Shown here in pieces: positions 8,383 to 18,498 of a DNA stretch of 64,000 nucleotides. Positions within the stretch are counted from its first letter, which is position 1; every line of letters begins with the position of its first letter. The stretch is from Pikeienuella piscinae (GTDB lineage: Bacteria; Pseudomonadota; Alphaproteobacteria; Rhodobacterales; Rhodobacteraceae), in assembly GCF_011044155.1 (NCBI RefSeq), contig NZ_CP049056.1:4220001-4284000 (forward strand), in the 5' to 3' direction. Under the pieces are notes generated by a model that made no database searches, was not told where the DNA came from, and worked only from the letters and a program-made list of their open reading frames with translations. The translations under genes were made by a program, and so were the position numbers.

Positions 8383-8906
8383 ACGAGTTTTCGACGCTTG
8401 ACGCCTATGGGGCGCTGACCGGCCCGGACACGCTTGAAATCCGCCGCAATCTGCCCGGACCGATCGAACGGGTCTGGCGCTATCTCACGGAAAGCGATCT
8501 GCGGTCCAAATGGCTGGCTGCGGGCGAGATGGAGGGGAAGGTGGGCGCGCCCTTCACGCTGACCTGGCGCAATGACGAGTTGACAGACCCGCCGGGCGCC
8601 CGGCCGGAAGGGTTTTCCGGCGAGCACAGCATGGAAAGCCGGGTCACGCGTTTCGAGCCGCCGGCGGCGCTGGAGTTCACCTGGGGGGAGAGCGGCGCCG
8701 TGCTGATCGAACTGGAGGCGAAAGGCGACGCGGTGCTGCTGACGCTGACCCATCGCCGCCTGCCGGAAGGCGAGGTGCGCCAGATGATCCGCGCCGGCTG
8801 GCACGCCCATCTCGACGTGCTGGTCGCCCGCGCGAAGGGAGAAGAACCGGCGCCGTTCTGGGACGAATGGAGTCGGTTGAAGGAAAAGTATGATGTGCGG
8901 GAGTAG
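8379..8906 (+). CDS. SRPBCC domain (AHSA1-like) protein
   Basis: A 175-aa START-like/AHSA1 domain protein predicted to form a helix-grip fold with a hydrophobic cavity. Landmarks are LEIRRNLPGPIERVWRYLTESDLRSKWLA at the start and GWHAHLDVLVARAKGE at the end. It overlaps arsR by 4 bp and should be translationally coupled to it. Its ligand is unknown; proteins of this pairing are often annotated as activators of Hsp90 ATPase only by domain similarity. Confidence 0.85.
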   Translation: MNEFSTLDAYGALTGPDTLEIRRNLPGPIERVWRYLTESDLRSKWLAAGEMEGKVGAPFTLTWRNDELTDPPGARPEGFSGEHSMESRVTRFEPPAALEFTWGESGAVLIELEAKGDAVLLTLTHRRLPEGEVRQMIRAGWHAHLDVLVARAKGEEPAPFWDEWSRLKEKYDVRE

Positions 8907-9229
8907 GGGAAGGGGAGGCCGGGGCGGCGTGGTCGCCCCAGCCGATCCGAAAGAACGGCGCGACCAAGTGAGTTGACCTTGGCGGCGGATGGAACTCCAA
9001 ATTGGTTGATTGATCGCTTCAAGGTCAACTGCCAGTATGGGCCAGAGGCGGAGTTTATTGATCGGGAGTCAGGCAGCAGTTCAGCGTGAGAGAATCACCA
9101 TTGGCACTGAAAGAGGAAGAAGTTTGCCACAGGGCGCTCGCATCTTGAGCGCGAAATCTAAAGGAATCTTGCGGAGCCTCCCGGCAAGTGCCATATCTTC
9201 CATCAAACGGAGGTTTGCAGATAGTCGCT
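8907..9229. other. Intergenic region with an inverted repeat
   Basis: No gene is supported. The region marks the change to lower GC and holds the AGTTGACCTTG inverted repeat (8971-9030). A small open frame at 9010-9240 has no ribosome binding site and no recognisable domain. Confidence 0.5.
8971..9030. repeat. 11-bp inverted repeat at the edge of the toxin-antitoxin islet
   Basis: AGTTGACCTTG at 8971-8981 and its exact reverse complement CAAGGTCAACT at 9020-9030 are separated by 38 bp. It could be a large-spacer operator, a hairpin, or the remnant of a mobile-element end. No matching copy is seen at the right side of the islet. Confidence 0.45.
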
Positions 9230-9793
9230 ATGTCGTATGATCCGCGCAAAGCCGCGCAGACCATTGCATACTTGGCCATTAGGAATGGTCGTCGCCCGCT
9301 TAACATCGTTAAGGCGGTGAAGTTGGTGTACCTTGCCGATCGCGAAAGTGTGATGAAAAGCGGATTCCCTATCCAAGATGAACCCCGCGTGTCTATGAAG
9401 CACGGCCCCGTAAACTCGAAGACTTATTCGTTTATTAATGGCGAATACGATCCGGAAATGTGTGGGTGGTCTGAATTCCTTTCTGACCGGTCAGGACATC
9501 GTATTGGCTTAGCTGATGAGAAACTGGACATCGACGATCTCGACGAATTGAGTGACGCTGACATTCAGGTTCTGGATGAGGTCTGGAACAAATTTGGACA
9601 AATGGATCAGTGGGCCCTCGTCGATTGGACCCATCAACCTAACAACGTTCCAGAATGGGAGAACCCCGGTAATTCGTCCTACGAAATTCCTGTAGAGCGA
9701 ATGATGCGCGCTTTGGCAATCGAAGACGCAGCGGGACAGGCCGAATTAGTCAAGAGCCTTGAATATGCACAGAGCTTGGTGAAAAGCCTGTAG
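9230..9793 (+). CDS. Panacea-domain antitoxin (SocA/DUF4065-like)
   Basis: A 187-aa protein with the Panacea domain: KAAQTIAYLAIRNG, IVKAVKLVYLADRE and a SMKHGPVNSKTYSFIN block. Panacea proteins are antitoxins that pair with many unrelated toxins (PanAT systems); Caulobacter SocA is a relative. The start at ATG 9230 is preceded by GGAGG at 9209-9213. It is followed after 7 bp by a second small gene, the expected position of the toxin. The pair lies in a lower-GC islet, which fits horizontal gain. Confidence 0.8.
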   Translation: MSYDPRKAAQTIAYLAIRNGRRPLNIVKAVKLVYLADRESVMKSGFPIQDEPRVSMKHGPVNSKTYSFINGEYDPEMCGWSEFLSDRSGHRIGLADEKLDIDDLDELSDADIQVLDEVWNKFGQMDQWALVDWTHQPNNVPEWENPGNSSYEIPVERMMRALAIEDAAGQAELVKSLEYAQSLVKSL

Positions 9794-9800
9794 CGTCTGT

Positions 9801-10187
9801 ATGGCTATTTACAGAGCGGGAACGCTACTTATCCCTTCAGGCCCTTCGCGTGATCCAGACAGGAAGCACCTACACATCATTTGCAACGACACTGACGAAC
9901 GTGGCCTTAACCTAATTGTTCCTATTGCGTCTTGGACAAACGATTATTGCGATTCCGCGTGCATTTTGCTGCCGCATGAGCATGATTTTGTGCGCCACAA
10001 ATCATGGGTTGTCTACCGAAACTCCTTAATCATTTTGGCAGAAAAACTAGAGCGCGGGATCAATGAGAAACGCATCTTTCGCCATGCTGACATGAATGCT
10101 GCAGCATTCTTGCGTGTACGCACAGGTGTCTGTCGATCCGCGTTTGCGTCCCGGAAAGTGAAACGTTATTTTGGGTGCCCAGGTTAA
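9801..10187 (+). CDS. Putative toxin partner of the Panacea antitoxin
   Basis: A 128-aa basic protein immediately downstream of the Panacea gene. The N-terminal half (AGTLLIPSGPSRDPDRKHLHIICND, LIVPIASW, CILLPHEHDFV) is a small beta-rich unit that loosely recalls the PemK/MazF-like SH3 fold; this is a visual impression, not an established homology. The C-terminus is basic and Cys-containing (VRTGVCRSAFASRKVKRYFG). Toxin status is inferred from position. Confidence 0.55.
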   Translation: MAIYRAGTLLIPSGPSRDPDRKHLHIICNDTDERGLNLIVPIASWTNDYCDSACILLPHEHDFVRHKSWVVYRNSLIILAEKLERGINEKRIFRHADMNAAAFLRVRTGVCRSAFASRKVKRYFGCPG

Positions 10188-10560
10188 ATTTTTGAATTTG
10201 TGTCCACTTTGAGTTAGATATTTTCTTGATATTTGAGAGTGTCCTTCTTCGCAAGACTCGCTTCATCCATAAACGGCTGATCTAGCGCCGCTGATGTCGG
10301 CACTTTGTTTTCCTTCCCTTTTTCTCGGCCAAGGAAGGCTCGCAATACCTTGTGCAGCAGCCGTCAGACGTGCAGGAGGCGAACGGATCCGTTCCAAGCC
10401 TAAGCAATTCGGCGTTTCGATGTATGAGAATGTCTGATGGACATCTCGAAGTATCACTTGCTCTGAAATCATACGCTCCATAATACAAATGACTTATGAT
10501 ATTTGCGGGAGCAGAAAGTGGCGTAGATAATATTCTCCTGCTGCCCGAGAAAGTGCCCTC
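10188..10560. other. Intergenic region without a supported gene
   Basis: Lower-GC sequence between the toxin gene and the ParB-like gene. Two overlapping minus-strand frames (10263-10488) have no ribosome binding site, no recognisable domain and unusual composition. No repeat, RNA gene or transposase remnant was recognised. Confidence 0.5.
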
Positions 10561-11427
10561 TCACACCGCCGCAAACATCCGCTCGATTTCATCCAGCACA
10601 TCCTCGATCAGCCCGCCGCGCGCCATCCGCCCGGTAAAGTGTAGACAATACCCCTCGCGGGTCTCCTCGCGGCGAATGACGAGGCCCTGTTTGGGGCGGA
10701 GGGTTCGGCGCGGGCGGCCGGGGGAGGGGGCGGGGTCTCCGCGCCTCGGCGGGGTTTCGGCCTCCACGAGAATCGGCTCAAGGAGGCGCCAGTGCGATTC
10801 GAAACTTTTCGAATCGGACTCCTCCAGCGCGGTCTGCATGCATTCGGTGTAATCCTCCCGGCAGGCGGCGGCGGCGATGCGGAGGCACTGGCGCTCGCTC
10901 AGGCGCCATGGCTCGGCGAGGAAGCCGTCGAGCGCCTCCACGGCGTGGACGATGGCGCGGATGCGCGAGCGTTTCATCGGCGCGGCGGCGGGGTAGAGGC
11001 GGGTCACCGCGTCCTCGGTATTGGAGAAATGGCCGTAGGCGGCGGCCTGGACCGCGATGCGGCTCTTCTCCCATGGCGTGATGTCGCGGCGGATGTCGTT
11101 CTCCGCCACCATGCGCATGTGGAGTTCGGCGTCGCTCTCGGCCTCACGCAGCCAGGCGGGGATGGCGTCGAATTCGGGGTTCTCGGTCCGGGTCTGGAGC
11201 TGGCGGAAGGCGGCGAGGCGCCGAAAGCCGGAGACGAGGCCGTAGCGCTGCGGCGGGCGCGGGGCGGCGAGGGTGAAGACCTCCACCGGCGCGCGCAGGC
11301 CCTCGGCGGCGATGGAGCGCACCAGCTCCTCCATCGCGGCTTCGTCGATGGCGATGCGGTCGCGGACGAGGCTGTTCGGGTCGATCTCGTCAAGCGGGAT
11401 CAGGCGCGGGGCGGCGGGCTCGGTCAT
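10561..11427 (-). CDS. ParB/RepB-family DNA-binding protein (orphan)
   Basis: A 288-aa ParB-superfamily protein. The N-terminal ParB/Srx-like nuclease-fold domain is seen at residues about 8-120 (EGLRAPVEVF, YGLVSGFRRLAAF, and ENDIRRDITPWEKSR in place of the usual ENxQRxDL), followed by an HTH region and a C-terminal part ending in a short helix. No parA lies beside it, so it is not the chromosomal partition pair. It may be a plasmid-derived or regulatory ParB-like protein. pyrF lies upstream on the same strand, 84 bp away. Confidence 0.75.
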   Translation of the reverse strand: MTEPAAPRLIPLDEIDPNSLVRDRIAIDEAAMEELVRSIAAEGLRAPVEVFTLAAPRPPQRYGLVSGFRRLAAFRQLQTRTENPEFDAIPAWLREAESDAELHMRMVAENDIRRDITPWEKSRIAVQAAAYGHFSNTEDAVTRLYPAAAPMKRSRIRAIVHAVEALDGFLAEPWRLSERQCLRIAAAACREDYTECMQTALEESDSKSFESHWRLLEPILVEAETPPRRGDPAPSPGRPRRTLRPKQGLVIRREETREGYCLHFTGRMARGGLIEDVLDEIERMFAAV

Positions 11428-11511
11428 CGGGGCGTCCTGTGGCGGCTGGCGGGCGCGCGGCAGGATAGGCCGGAATGGTTTGCGGGCCGTTAGAGCAGCG
11501 CGCGCTGGGGG

Positions 11512-12207
11512 TCAGGCGATGGCGGCGAGGATGGCGCGGGCGGCTTTCGCCGGGTCCTCGACCGCGGTGATCGGGCGGCCGACGACGATGTGGTCGGCCC
11601 CGGCTTCGAGCGCGTCGCGCGGCGTCGCGATGCGCTTCTGGTCGCCGGCTTCGGCGCCGGCGGGGCGGACCCCGGGGCAGACGATGAGGCGGCCGGCGGC
11701 CTCGGGGAGGGCGCGGATCGCGGCGGCTTCGAGGGGTGAGGCGATGACGCCGTCGGCCCCGGCGAGAAGCGCGCGGCGGGCGCGCTCCAGCACGATATCG
11801 GCGGGGGCGCCGGGAGCGATGAGGGCGTCGTCGAGATCGGCGCGGTCGGACGAGGTGAGGATGGTGACGGCGAGAATGCGCGTCGCGGCGGCGCCCCGGC
11901 CGCGGATCGCGGCGCGGACGACGGAAGGATCGCCGTGGACGGTGAGGAAGTCGAGATCATACGCAGCGAGGCCCCTGACCGCCGCCTCCACCGTCGCGCC
12001 GATGTCGAAGAGCTTGAGGTCGAGAAAGACCGAGGCGCCGCGCTCCTTCAGCGCGATGGCGAGAGCGAGGCCGCCGCCGGTGAGCATGCCGAGGCCGATC
12101 TTGTAGAAGCCGACGGCGTCGCCGAGCTTTGCGGCGAGGACCTCGCCCGCCTGGGCGTGGGCGACCTGCGGCGGGTCGAGCGCGACGATGAGGCGGCGGT
12201 CGGTCAT
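11512..12207 (-). CDS. pyrF: Orotidine 5'-phosphate decarboxylase
   Basis: Decarboxylates OMP to UMP, the last step of de novo pyrimidine synthesis. The 231-aa TIM-barrel protein shows the catalytic DLKLFDIG motif, LTVHGD and the phosphate-binding region IVVGRPITAVEDP. The start MTDRRLIVALD follows GGAGGAG; longer in-frame starts lack this. Divergent from clpB. Confidence 0.94.
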   Translation of the reverse strand: MTDRRLIVALDPPQVAHAQAGEVLAAKLGDAVGFYKIGLGMLTGGGLALAIALKERGASVFLDLKLFDIGATVEAAVRGLAAYDLDFLTVHGDPSVVRAAIRGRGAAATRILAVTILTSSDRADLDDALIAPGAPADIVLERARRALLAGADGVIASPLEAAAIRALPEAAGRLIVCPGVRPAGAEAGDQKRIATPRDALEAGADHIVVGRPITAVEDPAKAARAILAAIA

Positions 12208-12395
12208 GATTTGCTCCTCCGGTCCCGCGTGATGCGCGGCGGACGGTCGCGGCGTCAAGGGGGCGGCGGGCTCTTGCATGGCCGTTGCATAAACACCACA
12301 TGTGCAGAGACGCGCCGTTCGGGCGTCAGAACCATGAAAAGACGGATATGGAACGTGCTTCGGGCGTTCCGATCTCTGGGCTTGGAGGCCGATAC

Positions 12396-15017
<2,622 letters not shown>

Positions 15018-15023
15018 AGACGG

Positions 15024-15066
15024 GCGCGGCCCCGGCGGTGAGCCGGGGCCGCGCTGGTTTTGTTTT
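15024..15066 (+). terminator. Intrinsic terminator of clpB
   Basis: Perfect 13-bp stem GCGCGGCCCCGGC / GCCGGGGCCGCGC with a GGTGA loop, followed by TGGTTTTGTTTTG. Confidence 0.88.
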
Positions 15067-15145
15067 GTGGGGCTCAACGCTTTGGCGGACAAAGCTGCCG
15101 AAGGGCAGATGCCGACGCTCGCCGCTCTGTGCCAGAAACAGTGGT

Positions 15146-15185
15146 TTGTGAACGCTAACACCGTTGCAATCGAAAATTGTGAACG
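15146..15185. repeat. Left-side TTGTGAACG repeats of the HNH islet
   Basis: TTGTGAACG occurs twice in direct orientation (15146-15154, within TTGTGAACGCTAACA, and 15177-15185). The same motif occurs inverted on the other side of the three-gene operon at 16768-16782. Confidence 0.45.
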
Positions 15186-15225
15186 GGCTAGGCTGCTGTG
15201 ATCATTGAGAGGGGCCAAGTGTGTC

Positions 15226-15570
15226 TTAGTCGTGACTTTTGCACGGACTGGCTAAAAGGCGTAGCGCTCTCTGAAGCAATTTTAGATCACCGCCGATGCA
15301 TGCCTCATGGATCGTCCCAAGGCGCACGGCTTGAGCGGTTTTGATGAACTGGCAGTGCTTCTCTTCGGTGTTCGACAGCATAGTGATATGCGCGTAGGTA
15401 ACAGAGTCTTGCAGATAACGCTTGCACGCAATGGCGAACCGACAGGAATCTAGATTGACGCCTTGATGGAGGATCAACAGATCAACGTCATTAGCGACTA
15501 TTTTGGGCGTGCCTATTTTGGCAAAGGCGGAGCCAAAGCCATAGACCGCTACGCTGCGCGTTACAGCCAA
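15226..15570 (-). CDS. Minimal nucleotidyltransferase-like protein (third gene of HNH operon)
   Basis: A 114-aa protein with a Pol-beta-type nucleotidyltransferase signature: Gly-Ser at residues 13-14 (YGFGSAF) and Asp-x-Asp at 28-30 (NDVDLLIL). The fold resembles MNT proteins, which transfer nucleotides to proteins or RNA, or act as antitoxins with HEPN partners; no HEPN protein is adjacent. The start is a TTG placed 5 nt after a good AAGGAG, overlapping the preceding gene by 10 bp, which indicates translational coupling. It ends the HNH operon. Confidence 0.6.
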   Translation of the reverse strand: MAVTRSVAVYGFGSAFAKIGTPKIVANDVDLLILHQGVNLDSCRFAIACKRYLQDSVTYAHITMLSNTEEKHCQFIKTAQAVRLGTIHEACIGGDLKLLQRALRLLASPCKSHD

Positions 15571-15971
15571 CCCCGCTCCTTAAAATAGTCTTGGTGAAAA
15601 TCTTCGATAAGCATCCAGTAGTCATCCCGATGTAGCGCAGCCATAAAACCCGCTATCTTGAAAAGTCCCACGCTAGCGTCGCGACAATACCGTTTGGCAT
15701 CCGGCGTGTATCCGCACCATGCAGAATTGATGATCACAACATCGACCTCCCCAAGCTGATCGACCGTTTCCATGTATGCCGCCACGCCGAACGCGTAGCA
15801 CTCGCAGATAAAGACGCGTAGCGTGTCGCCCTGAGTGCGCGTCAGTTCATAAACGCCGCCACCCTGCGGGGTCAGGGAGGTGACTCTGCCGTGCTTGGCC
15901 ATCTGGGTTTCAAAGAAATTGTAGTGGCCGTAATGGCTGGGCCAGGGGAAGCCTTCTCTAAGTCCCTCCAT
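15561..15971 (-). CDS. Unknown 136-aa protein (middle gene of HNH operon)
   Basis: No family recognised with certainty. The protein has a predicted beta-alpha core (TLRVFICECYAFG, VDVVIINSAWCGYTPDAKRYC, VGLFKIAGFMAALH). The second block resembles in layout the last part of Mrr-like restriction-endonuclease folds, where a strand, an Ala-Lys helix and a short strand follow each other; this is a weak visual similarity. ATG 15971 is chosen for its AGAGGA ribosome binding site; a TTG at 15977 is possible. It overlaps HNH by 14 bp and the nucleotidyltransferase gene by 10 bp. Confidence 0.55.
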   Translation of the reverse strand: MEGLREGFPWPSHYGHYNFFETQMAKHGRVTSLTPQGGGVYELTRTQGDTLRVFICECYAFGVAAYMETVDQLGEVDVVIINSAWCGYTPDAKRYCRDASVGLFKIAGFMAALHRDDYWMLIEDFHQDYFKERGWL

Positions 15972-16671
15972 CTGCAAGTCCTCTAATCAGATCTTCAAAT
16001 TCCATCGGAAAGCGGCGCACCGCTGCATAGGGGATCGCATCCTGAACCCATTGCTCATAGCTGCGCACATGCATTAGGAAAGCAGTAATCGTCGCCTGCT
16101 CGCCTGCGTCGAACAGGGCCATTTGTGCGTCAAGCTCCGCCGCCATCTTACGGTTATTGGGCACGATAACTGACAGCCTCTCGGACACCCACACCGCATG
16201 CGCCGCTTCATTGTGCGGTTCGGCTTTGGCAAGGTCGGACTGCGGGCCATACTGTGCCCAGGACTGCCTATTCAATTCCAGAAGCGGCAGGATCGCGCGG
16301 GCAATGTCTGACTTGGTTTTCATGGCCTCTTGATCCAAGCGCTCCAGCACACGTGCCTCATGGTCGGCCTTCATCGCATGCAGGGCCTCGACTGCGTAGA
16401 CGGCCTCATTTTCCTTGCGATCGATCAACGTGTGATGCGTCGGACAGAGAAGGATCAGGTTCTGATAGTCGTCGCGCTGCATGGCCGTCTGGCCTGCGTC
16501 GTGCCGATTGGCTCCGGGCTTGTCGCCGCAGATATGCGCCATCTCGCCGAGCGTGAATGGTGCAGCCTCTTCGGCCTCATGGTAGCAGAGGCGCTCCCAG
16601 CATCCCGGAAACGCGCATCGCCCGCCCGACGCTGACCAGAGAATTTTGACGGATTTCTGCGTAATTGCCAT
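15958..16671 (-). CDS. HNH endonuclease domain protein (first gene of operon)
   Basis: A 237-aa protein. The N-terminal 90 residues are an HNH nuclease domain with Cys19/Cys24 (CAFPGC), AHI with His46, and NLILLCPTHHTLID with Asn71, Cys76, His79 and His80, so structural Cys and catalytic His positions are present. Residues about 100-237 form a predicted helical domain of unknown type (LFDAGEQATITAFLMHVRSYEQW). It heads a tightly overlapping three-gene operon of lower GC than its surroundings. Such HNH proteins with extra domains are frequent in defence loci; the role here is inferred. Confidence 0.78.
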   Translation of the reverse strand: MAITQKSVKILWSASGGRCAFPGCWERLCYHEAEEAAPFTLGEMAHICGDKPGANRHDAGQTAMQRDDYQNLILLCPTHHTLIDRKENEAVYAVEALHAMKADHEARVLERLDQEAMKTKSDIARAILPLLELNRQSWAQYGPQSDLAKAEPHNEAAHAVWVSERLSVIVPNNRKMAAELDAQMALFDAGEQATITAFLMHVRSYEQWVQDAIPYAAVRRFPMEFEDLIRGLADGGT

Positions 16672-17037
16672 GCCAACCGAATATCACGGCAAACGGGACG
16701 CCGCATCCGAAGCTTCTCTCTAGTTTCCCATAGCGTGCAAAAATCAGAGCTTTGTGCGCCCACTGAATTGTTACGTTCACAACCTGTACGTGTTCTTGAT
16801 TGGAGATGTGCAGACAAAAACGACCGTTTGTGACCGGTGCGGAGGATGGTCAAAGGCCTTGGAAAATCCAGTGACCATATCCCTTGGCGAAACCTTAGCG
16901 AGATTTGTCACGTTTTTGAACACCCAAACTTGGGAGCCGTTCGTTGCACCGCCCCAAGTGTGGCGGAGGGGCTCATGCTGCGGTATCGTTCGCCGCTACG
17001 GTGGCGTCTGGAGCGCAATGGCGCCAGCGGCCGGATT
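16672..17037. other. Promoter-side intergenic region of the HNH operon
   Basis: No gene is supported. It is the 5' region of the HNH operon and the 3' flank of the glutamine synthetase-like gene, and it carries the inverted TTGTTACGTTCACAA repeat at 16768-16782. Similar half motifs (TTTGTGACC near 16827) follow. No tRNA or attachment site was recognised. Confidence 0.45.
16768..16782. repeat. Right-side inverted copy of the islet repeat
   Basis: TTGTTACGTTCACAA is the reverse complement of the left-side TTGTGAACGCTAACA apart from one missing base and one end mismatch. It lies about 100 bp upstream of the HNH start, so it could be an operator, an islet boundary, or both. Confidence 0.45.
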
Positions 17038-18432
17038 TCAGACGTTCAACAACAGATATTCCCGCTCCCACGGGCTGATGACGCGCATGAATTCGGCGTG
17101 TTCGGCGCGTTTTACGGCGCAGTAGATTTTCACGAATTCGGGGCCCAGCACCTCCGCGAGGGCCGCGTCGGATTCGAGCTCGATCACGCTGTCAAGCTGG
17201 CTCTCGGGCAGGTCGCGGTTCATCAGATAGGCGTCGCCGGTCGCCTCGGCGCGGGGTTTCGCCTTCTCCTCCATCCCGAGCCAGCCGCAGGCCAGCGCGC
17301 CGGCGATGGCGAGATAGGGGTTGGCGTCGGAGCCGATGATGCGGTTCTCGACCCGGCGCGCTTCGGGGGTGGACTTCGGGGTGCGGATGCCGACCGAGCG
17401 GTTGTCGATCCCCCATTCGAGGTTGATCGGCGCCGACTGGTAGGCGACGAGCCGGCGGTAGGAGTTCACATAGGGCGCGGCCATCGCCATCGCGGCGGGG
17501 AAATGGCGCTGCTGGCCGCCGATGAAATGGCTGAAGGCCGGGGTGGGGCGGCCCTGTGCGTCCGAGAAGATGTTGCGGCCGGTCGCCGTCTCCACCACCG
17601 ACATGTGGACGTGCATCGCGCTGCCGGGCTGGTTCTCCATCGGTTTCGCCATGAAGGTGGCGTAGCAGCCGCATTGCATCGCGGCTTCGCGGATCAGCCG
17701 CTTGAAGAGAAAGACCTGGTCCGCCAGCTCCATCGGGTCGCCGTGGACGAGGTTGATTTCCAGCTGCGCGGCGCCGGATTCCTGGATGATCGTGTCGATC
17801 TCCAGCCCCTGCGCGTCGGCGTAGTCGTAGATATGCTCGATCACCCGCTCGTACTCGTCGACGGCGGAGAGCGAGAAGGCCTGGCTGCCGGTGGACTGGC
17901 GGCCGGAGCGGCCGACCGGAGGTTCGAGCGGATAGTCGGGGTCGGTGTTCTTCTTGGTGAGATAGAACTCGATCTCGGGCGCGACGACCGGCTTGAGCCC
18001 GGCTTCGGCGAACCGATCGACGACACGGCGGAGAACCGTGCGCGGCGCGGCGCCGGAAGGGCGGCCCTCTCCGTCCACGAGATCGTGGATGATGACCAGC
18101 GAGGGATCGCTGGCCCAGGGAACCGCGCGGGCGGTGGAGAAGTCGGGCCGGAGCGTGAGGTCGCTGTCGGTGTCGAAATCGCGCCGCGCGACAGCGGCGT
18201 ATTCGCCGTTGATGGTGGAGATCAGGATCGAGACCGGCAGGCGCACGTCGCCGCCCTGCACGAATTTGGCCGCCGGCATGACCTTGCCGCGGGCGATGCC
18301 GGCGAGGTCGGGGGTGACGCACTCGATCTCGTCGATCCGGTTGGCGCGGATCCAGTCCGCCAGCGCGGCGGCGTCGGGCGCGGCCAGCACTGGAGAGTGG
18401 CTGAGGCCGAGGACGGGTTTGGTCAGGGACAT
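17038..18432 (-). CDS. Glutamine synthetase family protein (gamma-glutamylpolyamine synthetase-like)
   Basis: A 464-aa GS-fold ligase. Catalytic-domain landmarks are VVAPEIEFYL, ESGAAQLEINLVHGD, FMAKPMENQPGSAMHVHMS, the NRSVGIR arginine loop and ENRIIGSDANPYLAIAGAL. The sequence is closer to PuuA/GlnT-type enzymes that glutamylate amines or polyamines than to housekeeping GlnA: the Tyr-adenylylation region is replaced by an unrelated tail. The amine substrate is not identifiable. The FecR-domain gene ends 66 bp upstream on the same strand. Confidence 0.85.
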   Translation of the reverse strand: MSLTKPVLGLSHSPVLAAPDAAALADWIRANRIDEIECVTPDLAGIARGKVMPAAKFVQGGDVRLPVSILISTINGEYAAVARRDFDTDSDLTLRPDFSTARAVPWASDPSLVIIHDLVDGEGRPSGAAPRTVLRRVVDRFAEAGLKPVVAPEIEFYLTKKNTDPDYPLEPPVGRSGRQSTGSQAFSLSAVDEYERVIEHIYDYADAQGLEIDTIIQESGAAQLEINLVHGDPMELADQVFLFKRLIREAAMQCGCYATFMAKPMENQPGSAMHVHMSVVETATGRNIFSDAQGRPTPAFSHFIGGQQRHFPAAMAMAAPYVNSYRRLVAYQSAPINLEWGIDNRSVGIRTPKSTPEARRVENRIIGSDANPYLAIAGALACGWLGMEEKAKPRAEATGDAYLMNRDLPESQLDSVIELESDAALAEVLGPEFVKIYCAVKRAEHAEFMRVISPWEREYLLLNV

Positions 18433-18498
18433 CGGTTGGCTCGCGGGCGGAAGGGCGGCGGCCCGCGCCGCCGCCCCGAGGCTGAAAAGGATATCCGC

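Noticed and set aside
10263-10488. Two short minus-strand frames beside the ParB-like gene
   Set aside because: No ribosome binding site, no domain and no support from neighbours.
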